From NCBI GenBank assembly GCA_001969505.1, contig LSSK01000553.1, forward strand, positions 1 to 50,966: a stretch of DNA of 50,966 nt. The letters run 5' to 3'. A program made the position numbers and the translations under genes. Below the pieces are notes generated by a model. It was given only the letters and a program-made list of their open reading frames with translations. It was not told where the DNA came from and did not search any database. Within the stretch, counting starts at the first letter, position 1; every line of letters begins with the position of its first letter. Positions 1 to 11,820 of the stretch are shown in pieces. The DNA is from Zancudomyces culisetae. Lineage: Eukaryota > Kickxellomycota > Harpellomycetes > Harpellales > Legeriomycetaceae.

Positions 1-491
1 GTATGTTTGTTAGTAACATGTTGGGGAAATTCAAACCACGGCAACCATGTACGAATAGTACTAAACAGCTCCTTGAGATTGATTGGTTTAAGCAACACAC
101 CATCAAAACCCAAAAGAGACTTATCAGCACTGGAGGAAAGAAATCGATCTCTAACAGTAGTATCGGCAGTCAACGCAAGAACTACAACGGGATTCAACCC
201 GGTTCGTTTTTCGTGGTCTCGAATATACCGTGTTGCTTGGTACCCATCGACATTGGGCATTTGGATATCCATAAACACCATATCAAACTTGCCATTCCCC
301 GCAGTAAACATATCAAATGCAATTGCTCCATCACTAGCTGCTTCTGATGTTGTTATACCAACCTTTTTCAGTTGTGCAAGTAGTAGTGATCGATTTACTG
401 GATTATCATCTGCTACCAAAATATTAGGTTGCCTAGTACTATTACTATTACTATTACTATTATTATTACTATTATTATTACTAATGTTAAG

Positions 492-552
<61 letters not shown>

Positions 553-3500
553 TGATCCTGAACTTTTTGTTTCGAATTAACAGTATTTAAAAGTTTAGAA
601 TAATCAAAAGTATCCAATTGCTTTGTAGATTCATTTTGTATAGAAATGGGAATATTAGGAGTTGTATCAAACTTTTTGTCTATAGATTGAGCTTTTACAT
701 GAGAATTCAAAGCCAAATTCTTGACTGAAAATGTTGTAGGAATTCTTGAAGATGTAGCAGTAGTAGTAGTAGCAGTAGTAGTAGTAGTAGTAGAAGTAGT
801 ATTAGTAGTAGAAGTTGGTGTAGTAATGTTGAAATTCCTGAGGTTTTTCCCAAATGAATTCGATATAGATATAGATGCAGGTAAAAGTGGTACGTTTGCA
901 TTTGGATTATATTTCGAATTGGTATTGGAGTTGGAATTTGACTCTATATTGTGTTTTTTTGTAAATGAAGGAGATTTACTACCACTAATATTGACCAAAG
1001 AAGCAAATGGTGAAATTACAGGCATGTTCAAAGACCCAATAAGTGATCTATTAGTCTCTTTACTAATATTGTTATTATTATTACTATTACTATTGTTGTT
1101 GTTATGGTTATGGTTATCATTTTTTTCGTTGTTGTTATCATTATCATTATCATTATCATTGTTGGTATCATTAACATTATCATTGTTGGTATTAGTATTA
1201 GTATTAGTATTTAAACTTTTAGATGTTTCAGAATCAATAATACTCTTGCGATTATTATACTCACGATTATGTAGAGTTTGTAAAAGATTCTTATTTTTGT
1301 AGTAGCCATGTTTAGAATCAAGAGTACTTGGCAACCTAGCAGTAGTAGTAGTAGTATGTGATTGAGTTTTGGCAAACCCAACTGTGTCTTTTACACCTCG
1401 ATGGTAACGACCACTGTTGTTATCATCAATAACATTTTCAGATAAAGATTCTGGAGGTTGTTGTTTATATTTTTTGAGCTGCTTTTGTCTTTTGGACTGT
1501 CTTTGCCGCTGTTTTGTATTACTATCTAATCCAAACACATTCAAACCATGAATACCATTATTGTTACTAGATGTTGAAGTTGAAGTTGATATTGGCATTG
1601 GCATTGACATTGACATTGACATTGACATCGGCATTGGCATTAATAATGACATACTATTGGAATCTTCACTCTCATCATTATCTCCATCATTGGGATTATC
1701 ATAATATTTCAGTTTATGCTTATTATTATTATTATTGTTATTGTTATTATTATTATTATTGTTATCTCCACCACTTGTTGATCCCTTTACCTCTTTCTTT
1801 TCATTTTGTAAATATCGATTGCTATTATTTTTCGAAGTGCTTTCAAGTGCTTTTTTCAATTTTGAAAATAATAACGGGCTTGACAAGCTTGAGTTATCAA
1901 TAGGTTCATCATTTGTCTTGATTATAGAGTTAGAATTAGAATTAGAATTAGTGTAAGACTTTGGTTTTGATTTAGAGTTAGAGCTAGTTTGAGATTCTAA
2001 TCCTGATTCTAAATCCGATTCCAAACCCGAATCCGATTTATAAAGAACTGGAAACAAACTCTTGTTTACATTACAAGTAGATCTAGAATCGGTATTGATA
2101 TTGGTATTGATATTAGACTTGGTATTGGTATTGGAACAAGTATTAGACTTGGTATTGGTATTGGAACAAGTATTAGACTTGGTATTGGTATTGGAACAAG
2201 TATTAGACTTGGAATTGGTTTTAGAATTAAAACGTGTCGCAATAGGTATCGAGGTCATAAACGGTTGATCATAATCCTGAATAGCCTTAAAATCAAATAT
2301 TTGAGATTGTCCAGAAACCATTTTGGAATGTTCATTTATTGTCAAATTAATAGATGATTCCAACATTTGATCAGTTTGATTATTATCTCTTTCTCTTTCA
2401 TCTTTTCCATCTTTTCCACCTTCTCTTGTTTCTTGTTCTCCATCATTACAATGATCAATTATATTTGATGAATTTAATAAATCTAGAGGACTCGAAATCA
2501 TTGGGTAATTCATTGGCAATTGTCCACGTGATAATTTCGGAGTAGAACCATTATCCTCTTCTACTTGTTCTCCACCACCACCATCACCACCATCACCATC
2601 ATCACCATTGTTATTGAGTTTTGTTAACCCAAAGACATTGGGTTCATGAACTGAATAATTTTCAATCCTTTCATTACTATTATTAATGGGTTGGTTTACA
2701 CTATCATTATCAATACATAAATTATTCGAATCGGTTTCAGATAACTCGTTTTTACTTTTATTTTTTCTTTTATTTCTACTCTTATTTCTACTTTTATTTC
2801 CATTTTCATTTCTATTGTTGCTGTTATTGTTAATGTCATTGTTAATATTGTCATCCAGAATAATCTGCGATCTAGAACTATTATTCGACCGTATCCTGCT
2901 CCCATTCTTTCGTAAAAGATGTTCATTCTTGTTCATACTAAACATTATTTCGTTCACAAACCTGGCTGATATCGACGATGTCGATGCTGAAACTTGTGTA
3001 AGCCTTAATGATGAACGCAATCCACTATTATTGGTTCCAAGCAAATTATTGATATTGTTAACGTTTTTGCCTAATGTCCGGCCATGTAGTTGTTGTGTAC
3101 TATCGTCTTTTTTGGTACGATTATTATCCTCTGAATCATCTGTCAATATAGAAGAATCATTCAATCCTTCGGAATAAGAATTGAGTTCAGAATCGGAATG
3201 AGGATGAGGATGAGTATGAGTATGAGTATGAGTATGAGTATGGGGATGAGGGTGAAGACTGGAGCTAGAACTAAAACTAGATAAACCAGAAATCAATGCT
3301 GGAGCAGAAAGATAGTGTGAATTAGATAAATTAGGAAGCGATTCGTTATACCGCAAGTGATTATCAATTCGATTATCCGAGATTGCAGAATCAACGTTTG
3401 TATTGTGAGCTTTAATTGTTGATACAGATTGTGATGAAATAAGTTTTTTCTTTTGTTCTTGTTCTTGTTCTTGTTCTTGTTCTTCTTTATCGTTGTTAAA

Positions 3501-6500
3501 AGATGGTGGATGAATATCTAGTAATTTATAGTTTGAAGATAAAAAAGAGTCTTGGGAATACATTGGTTTAGAGTTATCCTTATCCAATGAAAAATTAAAC
3601 ACATTTTTAGATACAATAAATGCATTTTCTTGTTGTTGTTGTTGTTGTATAATTTGATCAGAATCATCATAATTATCATAAAATGAATCAGGAATCATTT
3701 TATCTTTATCCGAATCCATACCCGAATCCATACCCAAATCCATACCCAAATCCATACCCAAATCCATACCCATACCAACACTATCATCCAAACAATCTTG
3801 AGCTGACGTTTGCCAACATTCCATACAATTGCTTCCAACAATATTCCCTCCACCAGCATCAATATCAATATCTATACCCAAATTGCCCAAATTACCCAAA
3901 TTACCAACATCCAAACCTAAACCCAAACCCAAATTTAAACCCAAGCCCAAATTTAAACCTAAACCCATATCATTATCTATAACCATTGATGAAGTAATGT
4001 TATGAACTGCAGATGCAATTGCTTCTACCATCATAAACTCAGTCACTGGCTTTCTACACAATACAATTTTGTAGTAGCGGTCTAGTAATGAAGGAATCTG
4101 AGCAATATTCAATTGCCTATTGTTATAAAAAATCACCAATAATCCCTTTTTGGTCGCTACTGTTGGTAATACGAATGGCTGGTTTTCACTAAACGTATTA
4201 TTAATTCCAATACTCTGTGAATCATTTGTTAATACATCGTCATTACCATTACCATTACCATTACCATTATCATTATCATTATTAAACTGACTCTGACTCT
4301 GACTCTGACTAGCTAATTTTCTAGTACATATAGGCTTGATTATACACTCTGCAAATTCTATCAACCACTCAGCAACACTATCCAATCCCTTTATTACTCC
4401 TGAGTTTTCTTGGCTAGCTTTGGTTCCATTAACCATTCCCCCAACATTCATACCTTCTCCTCCATTGTCTCCAAACTGTCTCATCCTCATTTGCTGCACC
4501 ATCAGTGCTGAACTGTAATTCAATGATCCATGTACATACTCGCCTTGTTGTTCCCACCAAATACTTCCCGTGACATTTGTCATATCAACCACTATCATTG
4601 GTAATTCTGTACGTTGTCCTGCAATTTGTTTTGGTGACTCGACTCGCATTGTTGTCTTTTCTCTTGCCCCAAATCCATATCCATATCCATATCCATATCC
4701 AGACCCAGATCCGTATCCATACCCATTTCCATTTCCATTTCCATTTCCATTTCCATTTCCATTTCCATATCCGTATCCATATCTATATCCTTCTTCTCCT
4801 TCTTCTCCTTCCTCCTCTTCACTAGTATATCCACACTCTCCTCCAGTTCCTCCAATTCCTCCTCCTCCTCTTCCATAACTTCTTCCTTCTCCTTTACTTC
4901 CTCCTATTCCTTCTTCATTCCCTACTCCCTCACCTCTCGTTCCCGTCTCTGTAAGTGATAAGGATGTAGACTTCCCTCCCAATCCTTCTTCATATTGCGA
5001 ATCCTGTTGCTGCGTTGAATTATGATCTTCATACTCACCATTCCGTCCTGATTGCTTCCATTTGTTGTTTTTCTGTTTAATCTCTACCTCACATACATCC
5101 TTACTGTTCCAATCTCTTATAACTATTTCCTTGATAAACGCCATAAATCTTGGCGTCGCTCCCATCACTATAATCTCTTTACTCCTCAACCATCTGTATA
5201 CTTTCTCGTATCCATTTTCCATTCCTTTGTACCCTCCGCCTTGTCGCATACTTATTTCTTCTCCTGTCCATCTCTGTCCCTCTCCTTCTCCTTCTACTCC
5301 CATTGTTTCATCTCTTTTCTTTTCTTCTTTCTCAATCTCTCCTTCTGCCTCATTAATATATCGCTCTATTACTCCCGATACTTCACTACTACTATCATCA
5401 TTAACTCCTCCTTTTTTCTCTTTTCCTTTCTCTTTTCCTTTCTCTTTCTCTTTTTGATTTGCCTTTTGATTTACTTTATTTTCTTCTTGTCTCTTAAATA
5501 CATTTTCATTCATCTCTTCTGTAGGCTGTGTAGGATGTGTGAGTTGTGTAGGATGTGTAGGTTGTGTAGGTTGTGTCTCGCTATCTTTTTGTACTCCTTC
5601 TTCTCTTTCTTTATACGATAACATCTTTCCAGCTCCAGCTCCAGCTCCAACTCCAACCCCTCCTCTTTCTTCATCATAACTATTCACTTGTCTCATCAAT
5701 GGTAATCTTACTCCAAATATCGATCCCAAATTCGGCTCCGATTTTACCCACACATCTCCTCCCATAATTTGCGCTAACGACTTTACCAAATAAAGCCCCA
5801 ATCCCGTTCCCAACTGTGCCTTTTGGTTACCATTGCCCCCCACTTGCACAAACTCCCGAAACAACTGCGTCTGAAGCTCCGCTGGAATCCCACATCCTGT
5901 ATCTTCCACCCGTATCTCCACATCCGTTTTAAACACCGTCGACTTAATCTCCTTTATCACCACCTTCACCTCTCCTCCTGGCTTGGTAAACTTGATCGCA
6001 TTCGACAACAAATTCAATATTATCTGCCTAATCCGCCCCGAATCTCCTATAAAATGCCTCGGTACTGTATGTGGATAGTCTATCAACAACTCCAACCGGT
6101 TCTCCGTCGTTGAATTTATCATTATCTGTGCTATACTCAATACCAACACATACAAATCAAATTCTACCGGCTGTATCTTCATCTTCTTTGCCCCCAACTT
6201 GCTCACATCCAATATCGTATTCAACAAATCACACAAATGAAGACTCGCATTGTTGATATGTCCAATCGTCACCCGTGTCTCCGCATCCAACGTATCGTCA
6301 TCTATCAACAACTCGGTCCATCCTATAATCGCACTCGTCGGCGTCCTCAACTCATGTGAAAGCTGTGATACCAATTGCATCTGCCTTTTACTTACATCCG
6401 ACGCCGATTGTGACGCTGCACACGCCTTTACCACCAACACTCCCACTACCCTTGACACTAATATCCCTATCACACAAAATATCCCCGAAAGCCACATCGT

Positions 6501-7679
6501 TTCTATCCCTCGCTCTCCTACCTTCACCCGTATTCTTTTCCACTCTGTAATTACATTCATTATATTTATCTCTCCCTCTTTTCCTCCTAAACTCCAAGTT
6601 GCTGCTTTTATATAAAACTCTGTATCTGGTGCTATAAACATCACTATCACTACATATATTCCTATCATAATCACCATATCTGTCTTCACAAGCCTCTTTA
6701 AACTCAACCCCACCATAAGCATTATGTACCCTACATGTATCGGTGTCTCTATCGCTGACCAATCCCTTACCCCAACATTTATCACCGCTAATCCCATCAT
6801 CACATAATTTCCCATGTTTATAAAATACCTTTTGCTTTTCACTTTATCTGTATAATATAGTACACCCGCAACTGTCGCCAATAGTAATACCCACCTTATT
6901 CTATATACACCTCTCAGAACCCCCAAAATTCCACTAAACCCCCTCACATCCAATCTTCCCAGCAGACTCTGTATTCTCTTTTGCTGGAGCTCTCCAATTG
7001 CCAAATTCATTACTTTTGCTACCGGTGCTTGAATACTACTCTGCATCTCCCCCTCCAACCCATACCCATACATATACCCTGAATCTGTAATCGTCGACTT
7101 CCCAAAATACACTTGTAGTATTTTCGATATCATTATCATTATTATAAATGCATAAAACCCCCTCGCCAATATTACATTTGAAAAAAAACTGTCTAGGTAC
7201 TCCAAATCATCTTGTGTTGGTTCTGGTATAACCACCGAAATTATCCATTTGTATATACTACTTATCCTGTTCAAAAATTCATTCCGTTCTGCTTTACCCG
7301 ATTGCCTTGACATCCTAAAAAACCATATCCCCCCCTTCTTCTTCTTCTTCTTTCTCTTCTTTTTCTTGTTGTTGTCGTTGTTGTTGTCGTTGTTGTTGTC
7401 GTTTTTGCTGTTGCTGTTGCTGTTGCTGTTGCTATTGCTATTGCTATTGCTATTAATGTTATTTCTCCGCCCTTTATACTGCTCCTTTCTTGATAATGTC
7501 GTGCTTTTCGAGTTTGTTCTTGGCTTTGTTTGCTCGGTTTTTTCAACGCCTTTGTTGAACCGCGCAACTTCTGCATTTACTTCGCCTCCCACAAGTATAT
7601 CCTCGGTATTTTCATTCTCTGGGCTTTTAAACATTTTGGACTCGATCATTTTTTTAACACTCCAGCCGTTTCTATTCAT
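1..7679 (-). CDS. Giant membrane hybrid histidine kinase, 3' end truncated by window
   Basis: This is a two-component hybrid sensor kinase that should autophosphorylate on His and pass phosphate to Asp. The frame is open for about 2559 codons from the ATG at 7677-7679 (in-frame stop just upstream at 7737-7739) and runs off the left edge. Residues 1-130 are polar with Asn/Ser and Lys runs. Residues about 140-420 hold several hydrophobic segments, so the sensor region is polytopic, unlike the two-segment Sln1. The H-box SHELRTP has its His near residue 442. The N-box (NLLSNAIKF) is near 555, the DTGCGIP box near 590 and GTGLGLYLVK near 625. Residues 665-2415 are a low-complexity linker with many in-frame tandem repeats. 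A canonical receiver starts at about 2417 (ILVADDNPVN), with its phospho-Asp in FMDIQMPNVDG at about 2471 and the K-P motif in LLKPINL. The neighbour RPC11 is divergent and far away. The family is certain; the orthology group and the ligand are unknown. Confidence 0.93.
495..551 (-). repeat. In-frame (AAC)n microsatellite coding for polyasparagine
   Basis: Nineteen consecutive GTT triplets on the plus strand read as AAC (Asn) in the kinase frame. The array lies just before the receiver domain. Neighbouring TTA/CTA-type triplets at about 436-486 add an Asn/Ser tract. Confidence 0.9.
756..815 (-). repeat. In-frame trinucleotide tract coding for polythreonine
   Basis: AGT/AGC triplets on the plus strand read as ACT/GCT, giving a Thr-rich tract with a few Ala in the histidine kinase linker. 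Confidence 0.8.
2111..2220 (-). repeat. 30-bp minisatellite, three exact copies plus a diverged partial copy
   Basis: Exact 30-bp units lie at 2111-2140, 2141-2170 and 2171-2200, followed by a diverged 20-bp partial copy to 2220. In the kinase frame each unit encodes ten residues (KSNTCSNTNT in circular order), so each copy adds one cysteine. Exact identity suggests recent expansion or conversion. Confidence 0.95.
3201..3252 (-). repeat. In-frame hexanucleotide array coding for His-Thr/His-Pro dipeptides
   Basis: GAGTAT-type hexamers on the plus strand read as CAT ACT in the kinase frame, giving about eight alternating His residues paired with Thr or Pro. Arrays of this kind can bind metal, but no function is shown here. 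Confidence 0.85.
3711..3775 (-). repeat. In-frame 12-bp array coding for Met-Asp-Leu/Ser-Gly
   Basis: Repeats of the type CCATACCCAAAT read in the kinase frame as MDLG or MDSG tetrapeptides, about five to six copies, within the histidine kinase linker. Confidence 0.85.
3870..3968 (-). repeat. In-frame array coding for Gly-Leu/Asn repeats
   Basis: Plus-strand CCCAAA/CCCAAG/TTTAAA units read as GLGLNLG-type sequence, followed by NLGNLGNLG and IDIDID stretches in the kinase frame. It lies beside the receiver-like beta-5 block. Confidence 0.8.
4014..5200 (-). other. Cryptic, degenerate receiver-like segment inside the kinase linker
   Basis: This is part of the histidine kinase, residues about 826-1222. 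Blocks of ordered-looking sequence sit between repeats and follow receiver-fold order: a beta-1-like KEIIVMGATPRFMAF (about 5142-5180), a beta-3-like PMIVVDMTNVTG (about 4570-4610) with one Asp, a beta-4-like KKGLLVIFYNN (about 4125-4165), and a beta-5-like YYKIVLCRKPVTEFMM (about 4030-4085) carrying the K-P pair. The N-terminal acidic pair is absent (GAT in its place), and the GN/GY repeat array interrupts the region. The order and the K-P pair are seen directly. That this folds as a pseudo-receiver is inference. Confidence 0.5.
4669..4790 (-). repeat. In-frame hexanucleotide array coding for Gly-Tyr and Gly-Asn dipeptides
   Basis: CCATAT and CCATTT hexamers read as GGATAT (Gly-Tyr) and GGAAAT (Gly-Asn). 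The array is about 40 residues, roughly residues 963-1003 of the kinase: GY units, then GN units, then GY/GS units ending in GFG. Confidence 0.9.
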
Positions 7680-10600
7680 TCTAGTTTTATCATAGTATTG
7701 TACTTTTTCATATCGGCTTATATTTCCCTCCCTCTTTTATCGGTCTTGTTCTCACTTTCTTTCCTGTTTTTACTTTTTTTTCTTTACCAATTTTGAATAT
7801 CACAGTTTTACTCTCTTTAAATCCAATTTTCTTTTTTCTTTCCCTTTACTGTTCTCATTCACAATAAAATAAAAAGGAATAAAAAGAGGTACTAATTTCA
7901 ACAGTAATATCGTTTATCGTATCTCGTCTCGTTATTTACTTTTTTTTTGTATGCTAAATTTTAATTATAACCTCACCATCACATTAATTGTTATATTTAG
8001 TACAAATTTGTCTTTGCTATATTATTAATATTATTAATATTACTAATATTCAAAAGTTTTAATTGCACTTTGCACTTTGCACTTTGTGAGCTACTAGCCA
8101 AAATCTTATAAAATGTAAGCTTGAAACTTTTTCTTTTTTATTCTCTACCAAATTTCTTTTGATTCTTTTTTTACTATTTTTGAATTGGGTAGGAAGTTGA
8201 GTGGAGGAAGGATAAAGAGAAAGAGAAAGAGAAAGAGAAAAAGTAAGAGCAAAAGCAAGACTTCAGATTAAGAAGTATTGTGATTTCCAGAAATTTTACG
8301 TTATTCAGCTTTTTTTTTTTTACACTGCAAGCATTGCAGTATTATTTATTTGCGATTTTTTTTTTTGGTAATAAAAAAATTAGTTATAACCAGATTCAAA
8401 AACCTCTAATTAAAAATTTTTCTTACTTGTTTTTTTATAATTGAATTAAAGCAATTATCGAATGTTTTTCATTTCATTTGCTAAATACCACGAATTCTTG
8501 GTGATTATTTCGTTTTGCAAATAAATAAAGCCTTTAGAAAATTTTAATCATTTTTATCTTGTTTTTATTTCCTTTATTAGCTATAATACTGATTCATGCT
8601 TAATTTTTTAATCTCCCACTTGCACTCACTCATACTCTTACTCATACTCACACTCATACTCACACATCCTTTCATTTAATCACTTCTCTTCACTTCTCCT
8701 CCCTTCATTTCCCTCCTTCCCTCCCCCCCCCTTCTCCATATCCTATGATTTTAAATTTATTTCTTTAAGTTCATAATGTACATGTGTGTGTGAGGTTTTA
8801 CAAGGAATTGAATAATTGCATTGTGAAAAGATCATCAAATGGAGGTGCATACAAAACAACCAAATCTTCCATGATGTTTGGGAATGTTGTTTTTCTGCAA
8901 GATGGGTAGGGGGGAAAAGTAGAAGCAAGGAGGAAGGGGAGGGGAAAGAAATTTGGTATGGAGAGAAACGTGATGTATCATTTCCTCTCAACAAATCTTT
9001 TAATAGTCATACATTGCTCGTTTATCGCGCTTCATCTTTTCTCATTTTCTCTATTTCTTTTTCAGCCACTATTAGAGGTGTTTCTTTGTAAATGACGGAA
9101 TTACCTGGAAAATGTGGTTAAAAATATTTTCTTTTTTCCATTATCTTTTGATCCTAACAAACACACATACACACCTCTCTCTTGCCCAACACTCTGTCGT
9201 CAACAGTACCGCCATCATAATACATTTTGGTACAATTTTATTGTAATAATCCTAAATATTCACTCGATATAGCTTGCACGTACATTAGTCCGCTTTGCTT
9301 TAACCTCCATTTAAAGAATAAAAAGTAAAAAATTTATAAAAAAAAACCAAGTATGCAAGCCCAATTTGCTGTTTCGGGTTGCAGCTTGGTCGACAAAAAC
9401 GTAAAGTGATTTAACAAAATCATAATTAGTAAAAAAAATATAAAATGAATACATTAACACCCATATGCACACACACACACACACACACACACACTTTCAT
9501 TCATCCATCCATTCATTCCTTCATTCCCTTGCTAACAAAAAGAAAATAATTATACAAGATAAAAGAAACGGGAGCAGTCATCAAGTGTCGTCTTGGAGCC
9601 AACATGCCAAAAACAAAAAAAACGGAATGGAATTGAATGGAAAGGGTTTACCCATCTTATGAATTCCTTTGGTTCTTGCATTTACTTTCTAGTGCATAAT
9701 AATAGTAGTCAAAAAAAAAACAATTGATGGTGACTCAGAATTGAATTAACCAATATCCCCTAAATTATCACGGGAAACTCTACAGAAAACCTACAACAAA
9801 AAAAAACAATCAGGGTTATTTGTCACCAGTTTGAAATAATAAAAAATGCGACTAAAATCCGTCCCCTGTATTTATGCAAGGATAAGGGACAAGAACTGTT
9901 TGACTGTTTCACCTTTTATTTGACCTTTTACTTGTCTCATTAGGAACCTCTAGTTCACCTTGCAAAACAGTACCATATAGTCCCCTTTGAAAATCGTTTT
10001 TTCTTTTTCTTTTCCTTTTCCTTTTTTGTTTTTCATTTTGCCTTGTTTTCCTATTTTTTTGTCAGTTTGCCATGTGCATTGCTTGTTCATCATAAAAAAA
10101 TAACCTCCTTGCCTCTCTTATATTTTCATCTCTATCACTATTTTCTCTAATTACAAAGCACTTTGGGTTTTTAAAACCGAATGTTATTTATATTCACCAT
10201 GTTGACTCTTTTTATGTGGTAACCAAACACGTCCTTTTCTAAACATAGCCAATAGAAAAGCTTCACTCTGCTCCACATTCTCTTTCAAATCAAATGCTAA
10301 AACGGAACACGTCATCGTCTATTATGTAGATATTGCCCTTTAGTTTATTATTCGCACTGTGAATACATTGCTTGATGTCGTCAGCACTTACATGGAGCTA
10401 CAAATGTTCAAAACCCATCTTTTTTTTTGGGAATATATTCAAATGATCATGCGAGAGCAAGAACAAGAACAAGGAACGCAGTGGCCGTAGAATAACGTAT
10501 CCACAAATATCTCCTTCTCCTTCCCCCTCTTCTTACAAATGCCAAGTAAAGCGAATTCAACCGGCAACTGCGATCATACTTCTTTCATGTTTTATAAACC

Positions 10601-11351
10601 AGTTTGCCACTTTTCTCATACTCTCCCTCCTCTCCTTTTCCATCTCCTTTCTCTATTATTTCTAATCAGGCTGTTTTTGTGGTATCGTCCTCTGCTATAC
10701 CCACAAATAAAAAATAAAGTCATACCAAGCAATGAACTATCAATAATAAGCTCTTATCCAAATATTATCTTATTGCTAGTTTTTTTGTGAATAATCAACA
10801 CAATAGGTTTGGAAGAGAGTGATGTTGGTATATACTCAACGCTTATCCACCCATCTGGTTTATCAGCCGGACCAACATCTACCAAGAGTTATGAAAAATT
10901 CCATGGTACTTATTTTCAGGAAAATCGGTTGAAACGAAGCATTGTGCTTGATATTAGCTCTTGAATACTAGTCTTTTTTTGTTAGTATGATAAAAGTATC
11001 CCAATTAAACACATAATCGTTTTATTGTGAAAGCCAGAAAATATATTTATCTATTTACCACTATTGTCACTACCAACTTTGCTGGCACTGGCAAGTTTCT
11101 ATATTTATATCCAACAAGTCTAGTAAATTCTGCCTAATGAAAAAAAAAAAATTTTTTTTTCTGTCTGAGATCAAGCTATAAATGATTGGGACGAAGGGAA
11201 GAAAATGGGTGGGGGAGAACTGGATCGTATTTGAAATACAATAAAATGAAAAAAAAAAGCTAGACTGCATTTCTTTTTCAGTTTTAGTATAGCAAAGAGA
11301 TTCACAAGCTTTTTCGATATTTCAAAGTAGTAGACAGATAATAGGAAAAAA
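7680..11351. other. Long gene-free interval between the histidine kinase and RPC11
   Basis: About 3.7 kb between divergent genes, so it holds both promoters. I see no supported gene or tRNA. Visible low-level structure: a TTTGCAC tandem at about 8063-8088, a GAAAGA purine tract at about 8216-8245, CACTCATACT-like repeats at about 8624-8668, a CA microsatellite at 9468-9494, and an AP-1/Gcn4-type TGACTCA at about 9729-9735. Short ORFs here overlap each other on opposite strands and have no recognisable domain. Confidence 0.7.
9468..9494. repeat. (CA)n microsatellite
   Basis: Uninterrupted CA dinucleotides, about 13 units, in intergenic DNA. Confidence 0.95.
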
Positions 11352-11820
11352 ATGTTGTTTTGTCCCTGTTGTTGTAACATGCTTCTCATACAAACAGACG
11401 CCGGTGAACATGGAGAAAGCTGCTTTGTTTGTCAAACTTGTCCGTATATATATCCAGTTCATAGACCGCTAGTAACGAGAACTGTTTTGAAAAAGAAGCC
11501 TGTTGATGATGTATTGGGTGGCGACAATGCGTGGAAAAACGTCGATTCTATACAAGGTACAGTGAAACACTACTACAAAATATTTTTACTTTTGTCTATG
11601 AATAAAGGGGGTTTGTTATTGTTTGGTATAAAATTGATGATTGGAACCAAATAATTATATAATAATATTGATATTGTGAATGATTATAGCTGTATGTCCA
11701 AAGTGCGAGCACGACAGAGCCTACTTTATGCAGATTCAAATTCGATCTGCTGACGAACCTATGACTACTTTTTACAAATGCTGTAATCCCGATTGTGGAC
11801 ATCAATGGCGCGAAAACTAA
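11352..11820 (+). CDS. RPC11: RNA polymerase III subunit C11 (TFIIS-like), one intron
   Basis: A small Pol III subunit needed for transcript cleavage, termination and re-initiation. Exon 1 is 11352-11556, the intron 11557-11689, and exon 2 11690-11820. Joining at the TATAG acceptor gives IQAVCPKC in frame and a 111-residue protein, the usual family size (about 110). The N-terminal zinc ribbon has a CPCCC motif and a CQTCP motif. The C-terminal ribbon has CPKC and CCNPDCGH, with the acidic catalytic hairpin RSADEP between them, which is the diagnostic TFIIS-type element. The 5' splice site reads GTACAG, a departure from GTATGT/GTAAGT. Both flanks are unusually long gene-free stretches. Assignment over Pol I or II paralogs rests on length and the CPCC-type start. 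Confidence 0.95.

Noticed and set aside
3-1302. Plus-strand ORFs rich in Leu runs (3-555, 721-1302) and other ORFs up to about 7800
   Set aside because: They are antisense shadows of the histidine kinase; their Leu, Val or Tyr runs come from the kinase's Asn/Thr/Asp codon repeats.
1-7679. SLN1 as a name for the histidine kinase
   Set aside because: The membrane region is polytopic rather than two-segment and the receiver is not especially Sln1-like, so no symbol was given.
8743-9091. Overlapping ORFs on both strands (83 and 91 codons)
   Set aside because: Mutually antisense, no domain, low-complexity neighbours.
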